From UBA2376 sp035539655 (GTDB lineage Bacteria > Myxococcota_A > Polyangia > Haliangiales > Haliangiaceae): a stretch of 64,000 nt of DNA. Positions within the stretch are counted from its first letter, which is position 1. Each line of letters opens with the position of its first letter. Made by a program: the position numbers and the translations under genes. Below are positions 1 through 10,274 of this stretch, in pieces. The DNA is taken from the NCBI GenBank assembly GCA_035539655.1, contig DATLIC010000544.1, positions 1 to 64,000 of the forward strand, read 5' to 3'. The notes beneath the pieces were generated by a model. It saw only the letters and a program-made list of their open reading frames with translations. It was not told the DNA's origin and searched no databases.

Positions 1-818
<818 letters not shown>

Positions 819-855
819 GAGGCTCGGCTCATGATTTCCAGAGGTGATCGCGGTG

Positions 856-1563
<708 letters not shown>

Positions 1564-1570
1564 GGGCGGG

Positions 1571-3523
1571 TCAGAACGGCGCGAGCGCGCCGCACGCGCC
1601 GGTGGTGCAATCGCACGGGGCGGCGGTCTCCCCGCCACAGGTCGGCGTGATCGCGCCGGTGTCGAGGAAGGCCTCGATCTGGTCCATGATCTTCTCGCGG
1701 CGGCGCGGGTTCTCGTGCGCCTCGTTGTCGCGCTCGTTGAGCAGGTTGGTCTCGGGCGGCAGCGGGCTCGGCTTCTCGTCGACGATCACCAGCGCCGACA
1801 TCGGCGTGCCGGTCGCCTGGGTCAGGCCGTACGGCATCTCCACCGACGGGGTCACCACCGGGATCTGCATCGTGCGCGCCTGCAGGTAGGTGGCGAGGTT
1901 GGTCACCTGGGCGTCGCCCTTGCTGGCGTACAGCAGGTACTGCTTCCCGGTGGTGCCCGGCCCGGCGACGGTCGGCGCCCAGTGGATCGGATCGATCACG
2001 TCGAGCGCCATCTGGAGGACCTGCTCCATCAGGACCGCGTTGAGCGGGCCCTCGTAGGCGCCCTTGAGCGGCAGGCCGAGCACCGCCCAGTTGATCGACC
2101 GCTCGAACAGCACGCTCCAGTTGGCGCCGCCGACGTGGAGCACGCCGCGGCGCAGGACCGGATCGATGGCGTAGAACGTGCTGCCGAGGATGTGGCCCTG
2201 CGAGATGCCGTAGAAGGTGATGTCGGCGGGGTCGACCACCGACTGCTGCTGATCGTCGACGAGCACGTCGGTGGCCAGCTTGCCGCGGGCGAGCTGGGTC
2301 AGGGCGACCATGTCGATGATGCCCTGGGCGATGCGCTCGCCGAACGGGAACGCCTTGTTCAGGTCGCCCATGGCGAGGATGGCGTCGGGCGAGTCGGGCG
2401 TCGACATGCCGCGCCAGTCGGCGCCGATGATGACCCGGCAGCCGCGCGCGGCGAAGCCCTGCAAGTAGCCGCCGCCGCTCTCCTCGATGCCACCGAAGAA
2501 GCCGTGGCCGAACACGGTGATGCCGACCTTGGCCTCGGTGGTGGCGCAGGTCGGGATGAGCGCGACGCCGCGGGTCTGGCTGGTGCCGCTGGCGGTGGCC
2601 TTGCCGGCGGCGTCGCGGAGGAGGCCGCCGTCGTCGCGCACGGTGGGCGCGTCGAACAGGAAGGTGACCTTCTTGGCGATGCCCGCGCGCGGGTTGGGCT
2701 CGATCACGACGTCGTGGAGCTGCAGGTTGGCGCCGTTGGCGCCGGCGACCGCGAGCGCGGCGTCGCGGGCGGCGAGCAGATCGGCGCGCAGCTCGTCGTC
2801 GGAGGCGGTGACGAAGTCCCACGCGACCAGCAGGTCGCCGCGGGCCAGGCCGTACGACTCGAGCTGGTCGAGGACCTCCTCCTGCCGCGGCCGCATCGCC
2901 TCGAGCGGCGCGTGATCGGTCCGCTGGCCGGACACGATCGCCGCGAACCCGGGCGGCACCGGCACCTCGCCGCCGCCGGCGGCCTTGAGGGTCTTCTTGA
3001 TCGCCACGATGTAGCGGCGGCCGGCGCCGAGGCGGGCCGCCGGTCGCAGGTACAGCGCCTGCTGATCGAGCTGGCTCTCGTTGACGTTGGCGTCGAGCTC
3101 GGCGAAGTGGGCGACCAGCTCGCCGCTGGCCGCGTCGAGGATCACGGTCGGGCTCTCGGCGGTGACGCTGCGGGCGAGGTCACCGTGGTGGACCAGGTTG
3201 CCGTCGTCGAGCGCGACCCCGAAGTGGGCGATGATCTGGGTCGCCGGCGAGTAGCCGGTGCGACCGTTGATCGCGGCCGGGTCGAACGCCACCCCGCTGC
3301 CGTTCTTGGGCACCGCGCCGGCCGGGAACGCCAGCCGCCACCCGGTCGGCGACGCCTCGTCCTTGGCGAGGTACGCCGCCGGCGGCCACGGCGCCAGGCA
3401 CGCCCCGCCGCCGAGCGGGTTGCACTCGGCCGGGATGTCGAGGGTGGTGACGTCGTCGCCGCCGCAGGCGACGAGCAGCGTCACGAGCGAGACGGCAGGA
3501 ACGGTCAGGCGAAGGGACCTCAC
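1571..3523 (-). CDS. Secreted lipoprotein with alpha/beta-hydrolase fold
   Basis: The protein has 650 aa. A GTG start at 3523 gives a lipoprotein signal (VRSLRLTVPAVSLVTLLVAC, lipobox LVAC). A much longer upstream open frame crosses the divergent gene and is not credible. The C-terminal half carries hydrolase features: VFGHGFFGG after a beta strand and the nucleophile elbow YGISQGHILG. The C-terminus holds a short Cys-rich tail (CDCTTGACG). Similar large lipoproteins annotated only as hypothetical or lipase-like occur in Myxococcota. The predicted location is the outer membrane or cell surface; the substrate is unknown. It is divergent from the lipoprotein at 3590 across 66 bp. Confidence 0.75.
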   Translation of the reverse strand: MRSLRLTVPAVSLVTLLVACGGDDVTTLDIPAECNPLGGGACLAPWPPAAYLAKDEASPTGWRLAFPAGAVPKNGSGVAFDPAAINGRTGYSPATQIIAHFGVALDDGNLVHHGDLARSVTAESPTVILDAASGELVAHFAELDANVNESQLDQQALYLRPAARLGAGRRYIVAIKKTLKAAGGGEVPVPPGFAAIVSGQRTDHAPLEAMRPRQEEVLDQLESYGLARGDLLVAWDFVTASDDELRADLLAARDAALAVAGANGANLQLHDVVIEPNPRAGIAKKVTFLFDAPTVRDDGGLLRDAAGKATASGTSQTRGVALIPTCATTEAKVGITVFGHGFFGGIEESGGGYLQGFAARGCRVIIGADWRGMSTPDSPDAILAMGDLNKAFPFGERIAQGIIDMVALTQLARGKLATDVLVDDQQQSVVDPADITFYGISQGHILGSTFYAIDPVLRRGVLHVGGANWSVLFERSINWAVLGLPLKGAYEGPLNAVLMEQVLQMALDVIDPIHWAPTVAGPGTTGKQYLLYASKGDAQVTNLATYLQARTMQIPVVTPSVEMPYGLTQATGTPMSALVIVDEKPSPLPPETNLLNERDNEAHENPRRREKIMDQIEAFLDTGAITPTCGGETAAPCDCTTGACGALAPF

Positions 3524-3589
3524 CCGCGCAGGGTATCCCAGAAGGCGGCGCGCGCGCGGGTGAAGTCCACGCCGAGCACGGCTACCATC

Positions 3590-4699
3590 GTGGGGTTGTC
3601 CGGACGAACCTGCCTCGCGGTCTCCGCGCTCGCCCTCGCCACCACCGCCTGCCACGTCGTCGTCGGCGCGGAGGACGTCCGCCGCGGCGACACCCGGCGC
3701 GAGCCCCGCGCCGAGCCACGCGCGCTGCCGGCGACGCTGATCGTCGCCGACGACGGTCGGTTCCGGCTGGTCGAGCCGCTGGTGTGCCCGGTCGACAGCG
3801 TGACCGAGCTCGAGCTGAGCCTGGTCCGGCGCACCCAGCCGAACCTGGCCACGCTGGTGGTGGGCGTGATCGCCACCACCGTCGGCGGGGTCGCGACCGC
3901 GGCCGGCTGGATGGGCGACGACCCGAGCGGCTCGCCGTGGAGCTACCTCGGCCCGGCCGGCGTGGTGGCCGGCCTGCCGCTGGCGATCGGCCCGCTGATC
4001 GGCAACGACGTCGAGACCCGCCCGACCGGCACCCGCGAGGTGCGCGCGCCGGCCGGCGACGAGCGGTGCGGCGAGCGCGGGGTGACCGCGACCCGGGTCA
4101 CCCTGACCTGGAGCGGGCTGCGCGCGGTCACCACCGTCGACGGCGACGGCTACCTGGCGGTGTCGCCGTTCAGCCTGGTCGACGCGTTCGACCGGCTGCC
4201 GGCGCTGGCGCTGGCGATCGAGCTCGAGGGCACCGGCGCGCCGCGCGCGCTCGACGTGGTGATCGATGCCGCCGCGCTGGCGCGGGTGCGCGACGGCTTC
4301 CTCGCCCACGCCGGCGTCGACGCGACCGTCGAGCCGGTGCGCAAGGTGCCGCGGCTCGAGCCCGGCCTGCTGCGGGTCGGGCGGGTCCACCGCGACGGCC
4401 AGCGCGGCGTGCGGCTCGCCCTGCCCCTCACCAACGCCGGGCCCGGCGACGCCTACGGCGTGCGCCTGGTCATCGCCGCGAGCAACCCCGAGCTCGACGG
4501 CCGCGTGCTCTACGTCGGCCGGCTGGCCGCGAAGGCGTCGATCGAGGTGGTCGGGGTGATCCCGATCTCGGCCGCCGCCGACCTGGCGCTCGCCGACGGC
4601 GACCTCACCGTCACCGCGCGGATCAAGGACGCCCACGGCACCGCGCCCGAGCTGCCGGTCCGGTTCCGCGGCGCCGCGCTCCACGATCCCAGCCGGTGA
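3590..4699 (+). CDS. Lipoprotein of unknown function
   Basis: This is a 369-aa protein with a GTG start at 3590. The N-terminus has a lipobox (ALALATTAC). A hydrophobic hairpin-like segment lies around residues 85-140 (LATLVVGVIATTVGGVATAAGW, then GPAGVVAGLPLAIGPLIG), which suggests membrane insertion besides the lipid anchor. The C-terminal third resembles a beta-sandwich (VRLALPLTNAGPGDAYGVRLVIAAS). I do not recognise the family. Its stop is 13 nt before the TTG start of the oxidoreductase gene, so it may lead the fatty-acid operon. A TACCAT hexamer just upstream of the start is a possible -10 element, but no -35 is clear. Confidence 0.65.
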   Translation: MGLSGRTCLAVSALALATTACHVVVGAEDVRRGDTRREPRAEPRALPATLIVADDGRFRLVEPLVCPVDSVTELELSLVRRTQPNLATLVVGVIATTVGGVATAAGWMGDDPSGSPWSYLGPAGVVAGLPLAIGPLIGNDVETRPTGTREVRAPAGDERCGERGVTATRVTLTWSGLRAVTTVDGDGYLAVSPFSLVDAFDRLPALALAIELEGTGAPRALDVVIDAAALARVRDGFLAHAGVDATVEPVRKVPRLEPGLLRVGRVHRDGQRGVRLALPLTNAGPGDAYGVRLVIAASNPELDGRVLYVGRLAAKASIEVVGVIPISAAADLALADGDLTVTARIKDAHGTAPELPVRFRGAALHDPSR

Positions 4700-4712
4700 G
4701 GGAGGAACCGTC

Positions 4713-5981
4713 TTGAACCGGCGCGGCGCGCCGCGGGTGGCCATCGTCGGTGCCGGCATCGCCGGCCTCGGCTGCGCCCACGCCCTGGCCGGGCGGGCCC
4801 AGGTGACGATCTTCGAGGCCGGACCGCGCGCGGGCGGACACGTCCACACCGTCGACGTCGCCGGCGCGCGCGGCCCCGTCGCGGTCGACCTCGGCTTCAT
4901 CGTGTTCTCGCGGCCGAGCTACCCGCGGTTCACCGCGCTGCTCGACGAGCTGGGCGTCGCGTCGCGGCCGACCGCGATGTCGTTCAGCGTGACCCTGCCG
5001 GGCGACGGCGACGGCCTGGTGTGGTCGAGCGCGTCGCCGCGCGGCTGGTTCGCCCAGCCGCGCAACCTGGCCCGCCCCGGCCACTGGCGGTTCCTCGCCG
5101 CGGTGGTCGGGTTGCTCGCCGCCGGCCGCCGCGATCTCGGCGGCGAGCTGGCCCGGCGCGCCACCCTCGACGAGTACCTGGCCGCGCGCCGGGTCCCGGC
5201 CGAGGTGCGCGACGGCTTCGTGGTGCCGCTGGCCGCGGCGCTGTGGTCGCTCGCGCCCGACCGCTGCGGGGCGTTCCCGGCCGAGACCTGGCTGCGCTTC
5301 CTCGATCAGCACGGCATGCTGCGCGCGACCCGACCGCACCGGTGGCGCACCGTGGTCGGCGGCAGCCGGACCTACGTCGACGCGCTGCTCGCGCGCGACC
5401 GCCCGACCGTGGTGACCGACGCGCCGGTGACCGCGGTGCACCGCGACGCGCGCGGGGTGACGCTGCTCGTGCGCGGCCGCGAGCACCGCTTCGACCGCGT
5501 CGTCCTCGCCACCCACGCCGACACCGCGCTCGCCCTGCTGGCCGCGCCGACCGACGACGAGCGCGCCGTGCTCGGCAGCTTCGGCTACAGCCGCAACCAC
5601 GTGGTGCTGCACGGCGACGCCGCGGTCATGCCGCGCGCCCGCGCGGCGTGGGCATCGTGGAACTACGTCGCCGACGCCGACCGCGCCCGGGTCGCGGTCA
5701 CCTACTGGATGAACCGGCTGTCCGGTCTGCCGGACGACCGGCCGTACCTGGTCACGCTCAACCCGCGGCGGCCGCCGGCGGCGATCGACCACCAGGCCGA
5801 CTTCGCCCACCCGCAGCTCGACTTCGCCGCCCTCGGCGCCCAGGCCGGCCTGCCGCGCCTGCAGGGGGCGCGGCGCACCTACGTCGCCGGCGCCTACGCC
5901 GGCTTCGGCTTCCACGAGGACGGCCTGCGCGCCGGCGTGTACGCCGCGGCGCGGCTGCTCGGCGACGAGGCGCAGGCGTGA
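4713..5981 (+). CDS. FAD/NAD(P)-binding oxidoreductase of the CFA cluster (COG2907-like)
   Basis: This 422-aa flavoprotein begins with a TTG at 4713, supported by a good ribosome binding site (GAGGGAGGAA) about 6 nt upstream. The N-terminus is a classic dinucleotide-binding fold (VAIVGAGIAGLGCAHAL, then an acidic strand end VTIFEAG). The C-terminus has the family's closing motif YVAGAYAGFGFHEDGLRAG. Such amine-oxidase-like proteins are regularly encoded beside DUF1365 and cyclopropane fatty acyl phospholipid synthases, and some of those clusters make modified fatty acids (established gene-neighbourhood knowledge). The exact reaction here is inferred only. Its stop overlaps the DUF1365 start (GTGA), indicating translational coupling. 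Confidence 0.88.
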   Translation: MNRRGAPRVAIVGAGIAGLGCAHALAGRAQVTIFEAGPRAGGHVHTVDVAGARGPVAVDLGFIVFSRPSYPRFTALLDELGVASRPTAMSFSVTLPGDGDGLVWSSASPRGWFAQPRNLARPGHWRFLAAVVGLLAAGRRDLGGELARRATLDEYLAARRVPAEVRDGFVVPLAAALWSLAPDRCGAFPAETWLRFLDQHGMLRATRPHRWRTVVGGSRTYVDALLARDRPTVVTDAPVTAVHRDARGVTLLVRGREHRFDRVVLATHADTALALLAAPTDDERAVLGSFGYSRNHVVLHGDAAVMPRARAAWASWNYVADADRARVAVTYWMNRLSGLPDDRPYLVTLNPRRPPAAIDHQADFAHPQLDFAALGAQAGLPRLQGARRTYVAGAYAGFGFHEDGLRAGVYAAARLLGDEAQA

Positions 5982-6742
5982 GGTCCGCGCTGTACCGCGG
6001 CCACCTCGCCCACGCGCGCAGCGACGCCCATCGCCGCCGGTTCCGCTACCCGATCTACGTCGCCTGCCTCGATCTCGACGAGCTGCCGGCGCTCGATCGC
6101 CGGCTGCGGCTGTTCTCGCACAACCGCCGCAACCTGTTCTCGCTCCACGATCGCGACCACGCCGGCGCGGAGGCGATCGGCCTGGCCGGGGCGCACCGGG
6201 CCCGCCTGGCCGCGCGCGGCCTGCCCGTGCCGGCGCGCACCGAGCTCGTGACCCAGCTCCGCACCGCCGACTACGTGTTCAACCCGGTCAGCTTCTACCT
6301 CGGCTACGACGCGGCCGGCCGGCTCGAGACCGTGGTCGCCGACGTCAACAACAACTACGGCGGCAACCACGCCTACGTGCTCGGCCCGGCCGAGCGGCTG
6401 CCGGCGCCGGCCGAGCGCGCCGGTTTCGGCGCCGCCAAGACGTTCTTCGTGTCGCCGTTCATCCACGGCCCGGCCGCCTACCGGTTCTGGTTCCACGGCG
6501 CGCGGCCCGCGGCCCCGCGCCTCGACGTGCGCATGGACGTGGTCCGGCCCGACGGCTACCGCTTCTTCGCCGCCCGCCTCACCGGCGAGCGCGTGGCGCT
6601 GACCGATCGCGCGCTGGCCGCGGCGGCGCTCCGCTACCCGCTCATGTCGGTGCAGGTCATCGCCCTCATCTACGGCGAGGCGCTGCTCAGCCACCTGCGC
6701 CGGGTCCCGTACCGCCGCCCGGGGCCGGATCACCAACCGTAG
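5978..6742 (+). CDS. DUF1365 family protein
   Basis: The protein has 254 aa and starts at a GTG overlapping the previous stop by 4 nt. It shows conserved DUF1365 stretches: RGHLAHARSDAHRRRFRYPIY near the N-terminus, LFSHNRRNLFSLHDRDH, YVFNPVSFYLGYD, and KTFFVSPFIH in the C-terminal half. The biochemical role of the family is not established. It is nearly always found with the oxidoreductase and CFA synthase, as here, so a step or chaperone function in lipid cyclopropanation or related fatty-acyl modification is inferred. It has normal length and no signal peptide. Confidence 0.88.
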   Translation: MRSALYRGHLAHARSDAHRRRFRYPIYVACLDLDELPALDRRLRLFSHNRRNLFSLHDRDHAGAEAIGLAGAHRARLAARGLPVPARTELVTQLRTADYVFNPVSFYLGYDAAGRLETVVADVNNNYGGNHAYVLGPAERLPAPAERAGFGAAKTFFVSPFIHGPAAYRFWFHGARPAAPRLDVRMDVVRPDGYRFFAARLTGERVALTDRALAAAALRYPLMSVQVIALIYGEALLSHLRRVPYRRPGPDHQP

Positions 6743-6766
6743 CTCTGCTACGCTGACCGCGCGATC

Positions 6767-8008
6767 GTGTCGGGTACCGATGTCGCCCATCCCCTGATCG
6801 CGCCGGTGCCGCGCCTGGCCAGGCCGGGGCGCGCGCTGGCGCGCCGGCTGGTGCTCGGCGCGCTGGCCCGGGCGTGGCAGGGATCGGGCACCGGCCGGCT
6901 CGACGTCCGGCTGCCGGACGGTGCGCGGGTGCGGCTGGGCGCCGCCGGCGCGCCCGACGCGACCATCACGGTCGCCGACGAGCGCGCGTTCGTGCGCGTC
7001 GCGCTGCGCGGCGAGCTCGGCGCCGGCGAGGCGTTCGTCGCCGGCGAGTGGACCGCCGACGACCTGCCGGCGGCGCTGCGCCTGTTCCTGCGCGCCACCG
7101 CGGCCCGCGGGCTCGAGTCGTGGCTGACCCGGCTGGCGGTGACCGCGGCCCGCCGCCGCCACCGCCGCGCCGCCAACGATCGCGCCGGCAGCGCCCGCAA
7201 CGTCGGCGCCCACTACGACCTCGGCAACGCCTTCTACCGGCTGTTCCTCGACGACCAGCTGATCTACTCGTGCGCGCTGTGGCCGCCCGGCGCCCGCGAC
7301 CTCGAGGCGGCCCAGGTCGTCAAGCTCGACCGGCTGTGCGACCTGGCCGCGATCGGCCCCGGCGCGCGCGTGCTCGAGCTCGGCTGCGGCTGGGGCGCGC
7401 TGGCGATCCACGCCGCTCGCCGCGGCGCGCGCGTCACCGCGGTGACCGTGTCGCCGGCCCAGCTCGCCGAGGCCCGGGCCCGCGTCGCCGCCGCCGGCGT
7501 CGCCGATCGGGTCGACGTCGCCCTCTGCGACTACCGCGACACCACCGGCCGCTACGACGCGATCCTGTCGTGCGAGATGCTCGAGGCGGTCGGCGCCGAG
7601 TTCTTGCCCGGCTTCTTCGCCACCGTCGCCGCTCGCCTGCAGCCCGGCGGCCGGGCGGCGATCCAGTCCATCACCATGCCCGACGCGCGTTACGCCGCGT
7701 ACCGGCGGTCGGTCGACTGGATGCAGACCTACGTCTTCCCCGGCACCCATATCCCGTCGCTGGGCGCGATCGACGCCGCGCTGGCCGGCACCGGCCTGAC
7801 CCGCGTCGCCGCCGACGACATCGGCCCCGACTACGCCCCGACCCTGCGAGCGTGGCGCGAGCGGTTCACCGCCGCCCTGCCCGCGGTCCGGCGCCTCGGT
7901 TTCGACGAGCCGTTCGTGCGCACGTGGACGCTGTACCTGGCGTTCTCCGAGGCCGCGTTCGCCGAGCGGACCCTGACCAACCACCAGCTGATCCTGCGCC
8001 GGACCTGA
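6767..8008 (+). CDS. Cyclopropane-fatty-acyl-phospholipid synthase-like methyltransferase
   Basis: The 413-aa protein begins at GTG 6767, 24 nt after the DUF1365 stop. Family features are HYDLGNAFYRLFLDDQLIYSCA around residue 145, the SAM-binding motif LELGCGWG at residues 203-210, and IQSITMPDARY with WMQTYVFPGTHIPS further on, which match CFA synthases. The enzyme should transfer a methylene or methyl group from SAM to the double bond of a phospholipid acyl chain at the membrane. It is the last gene of the 4713-8008 operon and is followed by a GC-rich stem-loop. Confidence 0.9.
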   Translation: MSGTDVAHPLIAPVPRLARPGRALARRLVLGALARAWQGSGTGRLDVRLPDGARVRLGAAGAPDATITVADERAFVRVALRGELGAGEAFVAGEWTADDLPAALRLFLRATAARGLESWLTRLAVTAARRRHRRAANDRAGSARNVGAHYDLGNAFYRLFLDDQLIYSCALWPPGARDLEAAQVVKLDRLCDLAAIGPGARVLELGCGWGALAIHAARRGARVTAVTVSPAQLAEARARVAAAGVADRVDVALCDYRDTTGRYDAILSCEMLEAVGAEFLPGFFATVAARLQPGGRAAIQSITMPDARYAAYRRSVDWMQTYVFPGTHIPSLGAIDAALAGTGLTRVAADDIGPDYAPTLRAWRERFTAALPAVRRLGFDEPFVRTWTLYLAFSEAAFAERTLTNHQLILRRT

Positions 8009-8050
8009 GCCGGCCGCCGAGCGCGCGCCGCCGCCCGGCGGCGCCGGCTT
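8008..8050 (+). terminator. GC-rich stem-loop after CFA synthase gene
   Basis: Outer arms AGCCGGC (8008-8014) and GCCGGCT (8043-8049) enclose further GC-rich pairing. There is no clear T tract, so termination by this hairpin is a guess. Confidence 0.35.
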
Positions 8051-8065
8051 GCCGTGGTCACGATC

Positions 8066-8098
8066 TGAACGTAGATTCATCACATGAACGGCGGTTCA
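8066..8098 (+). promoter_or_regulatory. Two tandem TetR-type operators overlapping the tetR start codon
   Basis: TGAACGTAGATTCA at 8066-8079 and TGAACGGCGGTTCA at 8085-8098 are two copies of one palindrome (TGAAC-N4-GTTCA type) whose starts are 19 bp apart. The second covers the ATG at 8084-8086. The placement suggests autorepression of the TetR gene and of the downstream exporter genes. Confidence 0.6.
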
Positions 8099-8689
8099 AG
8101 TCAGCGCGCGACGGGCTCGCTGCGCGAGCGCCAGCGCGAGGCGGTGACCGCCGCCATCCTCGACGCCGCCGAGGCGGTCGTCGACGAGCACGGCCTGGCC
8201 GCGCCGCCGATGGCCGAGATCGCCCGCCGGGCCGGGGTGGCGGTGGGGACGGTCTACAACTACTTCCCCGACCGCGACGGCCTGATCCGCGCCCTGCTCC
8301 ACGATCGCCGCGCCGCGCTGGTGCCGCGCCTGCGCGCCGCGGCCGAGGCCCACGCCAAGGAGCCGTTCGAGGCCGCGCTGCGCGGCTTCCTGCGCGACTG
8401 CCTGGCGTTGATGGAGGAGCGGCGGGCGTTCCTGCGCATCGCGTTCGAGCTGCGTCCGCCGGGCCGGCTCACCGACAAGGAGCGGGCGGTGGTCAACGAG
8501 CTGCGGGCGTCGCTGACCGCCATCCTCGGTCGCCGCCGCCGCGCCCCGGCCCGGGTCGCGCTCGAGGTCCGGGTGGTGGCGGCGGCGGTGCGCGCCGCGA
8601 TCCTCGACGGCCTCGAGCACGGCCGCCGCTTCACCGACGACGTCGACGCGCTGGTCGACCTCCTGCTCGACGGGCTCGGCCGGCGATGA
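8084..8689 (+). CDS. TetR/AcrR family transcriptional regulator
   Basis: The 201-aa regulator has the TetR DNA-binding domain at roughly residues 19-65 (AILDAAEAVVDEHGLAAPPMAEIARRAGVAVGTVYNYFPDRDGLIRALL) and a helical ligand domain after it. The ATG overlaps an operator-like palindrome, which argues for autoregulation. Its stop overlaps the exporter start (ATGA), so regulator, exporter and adaptor form one transcript. By family precedent it would repress an efflux system and be released by a substrate of the pump. The ligand is unknown. Confidence 0.92.
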   Translation: MNGGSSQRATGSLRERQREAVTAAILDAAEAVVDEHGLAAPPMAEIARRAGVAVGTVYNYFPDRDGLIRALLHDRRAALVPRLRAAAEAHAKEPFEAALRGFLRDCLALMEERRAFLRIAFELRPPGRLTDKERAVVNELRASLTAILGRRRRAPARVALEVRVVAAAVRAAILDGLEHGRRFTDDVDALVDLLLDGLGRR

Positions 8690-10266
8690 CCGCGATGACG
8701 GCGGGCGCGGTGCCCCCGCGCGCGGTCAACAAGTGGGTCGTCGCGATCTCGATCGCGTTCGGCTCGCTGATGGCGGCGATCGACTCGTCGATCGTCGGCG
8801 TCGCCATGCCGGCGATCCGCGGCGAGCTGGGCGCCAGCCTCCAGGAGATGACCTGGGTCTCGACCGCCTACATGATCGCGATGGTGCTGGTCATGCCGCT
8901 GACCGGGTTCCTCGGCGCGGTGTTCGGCCAGAAGCGGTTCTACCTGGTGTCGCTGATCGTGTTCGTCGCCGGCTCGGCGCTGTGCGGCCAGGCCCGCAGC
9001 CTCGAGGCGCTGATCCTGTTCCGCGTCATCCAGGGCCTCGGCGGCGGCGCGCTGCAGCCGACCCAGCAGGCGATCCTGCGCCAGACCTTCCCGCCCCAGG
9101 AGCAGGCCATGGCCATGGCGCTGTTCACCATGGTGATCATGCTCGGCCCGGCGCTCGGCCCGGTGCTCGGCGGCTGGATCACCGAGACCTACCACTGGCC
9201 GTGGATCTTCTACATCAACCTGCCGGTCGGCCTGCTCGGCATCTTCTTGACCTGGCGCAACGTCCACGAGCCCGACGACGTGGTCGCCGCCAACCAGGCC
9301 CGCGCCGCCCGCATGAAGGCCGACTTCGACTGGGCCGGGCTCGGCTTCATGACCGTGTTCGTGTGCGCGACCCAGTTCTTCTTCGAGGAGGGCGCCCAGC
9401 AGGACTGGTTCGAGTCGTCGCAGGTGGTGGTCGCCGCCTTCACCGCGGTGATCGCCGGCGCCGCGTTCACGATCCGCGAGCTCACCGCCGCCCAGCCGAT
9501 CGTCAACCTGCGCCTGCTGCGCGATCCGACCTTCGCGTCGGGCACGGCGATCGCCACCGTCATGTTCGGCCTGCTGATGGGCTCGATGTTCCTCTTGCCG
9601 ATCTTCACCCAGGAGATCCTGCGCTTCCCGGCCACCCTGGCCGGCCTGGTCCTGATCCCCCGCACGCTGGCGATGATGGTGGCGTCGCCGATCATCGGCC
9701 GCGTCTACAACAAGGTCGCGCCGGCGTGGATCATCGCGGTCGGCGTGCTGCTGTTCGTCGTCGGCAACTGGCAGCTGTCGCACATCACGCTCGACACCTC
9801 GAGCACCGACCTGGTCGTGCCGCTGGTGGTCACCGGGTTCGCGTTCGCCTGCCTGTTCGTCCCGCTGACCACCGCCGCGCTCAGCCGCATCCCCCGCCAC
9901 GAGCTGGCCGAGGCGGCCGGCATCAACTCGTTCTTCCGCCAGATCGGCGGCTCGATCGGCCTGACCGTGGTCACCACGGTGTTCACCCGCTACACCGCGC
10001 AGGCGACCAGCGCGCTGCGCGATCACGTGACCCTGCTCCGGCCCGAGGTCGCCGCCCAGGTCGCCGCCATGCACGCCAGCGGCCTGTCCGACGCCGGCAT
10101 CGTCGCCCGGCTGCAGGGCGCGGTCGCGACCCAGGGCGCGGTGCTCGGCTTCGAGAAGGCGTTCCTGCTCCAGGGCGGCACGTTCCTGCTGGTCCTGCCC
10201 CTGCTCCTGTTCCTGCGCGTCGATCGCAGCCAGCCGGCCCCGAAAGTCGACGTCCACGCCGAGTGA
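8686..10266 (+). CDS. DHA2-family MFS drug exporter (EmrB/QacA type)
   Basis: The protein has 526 aa and about 14 membrane segments. Family signatures are the first-helix motif MAAIDSSIVGVAMPAI, a helix 5 motif MLGPALGPVLGGWI (antiporter motif C) and the loop FGQKRFY. The ATG at 8686 overlaps the TetR stop; a second ATG lies 4 codons on. The protein should export hydrophobic compounds across the inner membrane using the proton gradient, with the EmrA-like protein made next as periplasmic adaptor. No TolC-like outer-membrane channel is encoded nearby. Confidence 0.92.
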   Translation: MTAMTAGAVPPRAVNKWVVAISIAFGSLMAAIDSSIVGVAMPAIRGELGASLQEMTWVSTAYMIAMVLVMPLTGFLGAVFGQKRFYLVSLIVFVAGSALCGQARSLEALILFRVIQGLGGGALQPTQQAILRQTFPPQEQAMAMALFTMVIMLGPALGPVLGGWITETYHWPWIFYINLPVGLLGIFLTWRNVHEPDDVVAANQARAARMKADFDWAGLGFMTVFVCATQFFFEEGAQQDWFESSQVVVAAFTAVIAGAAFTIRELTAAQPIVNLRLLRDPTFASGTAIATVMFGLLMGSMFLLPIFTQEILRFPATLAGLVLIPRTLAMMVASPIIGRVYNKVAPAWIIAVGVLLFVVGNWQLSHITLDTSSTDLVVPLVVTGFAFACLFVPLTTAALSRIPRHELAEAAGINSFFRQIGGSIGLTVVTTVFTRYTAQATSALRDHVTLLRPEVAAQVAAMHASGLSDAGIVARLQGAVATQGAVLGFEKAFLLQGGTFLLVLPLLLFLRVDRSQPAPKVDVHAE

Positions 10267-10274
10267 GGATCTCC

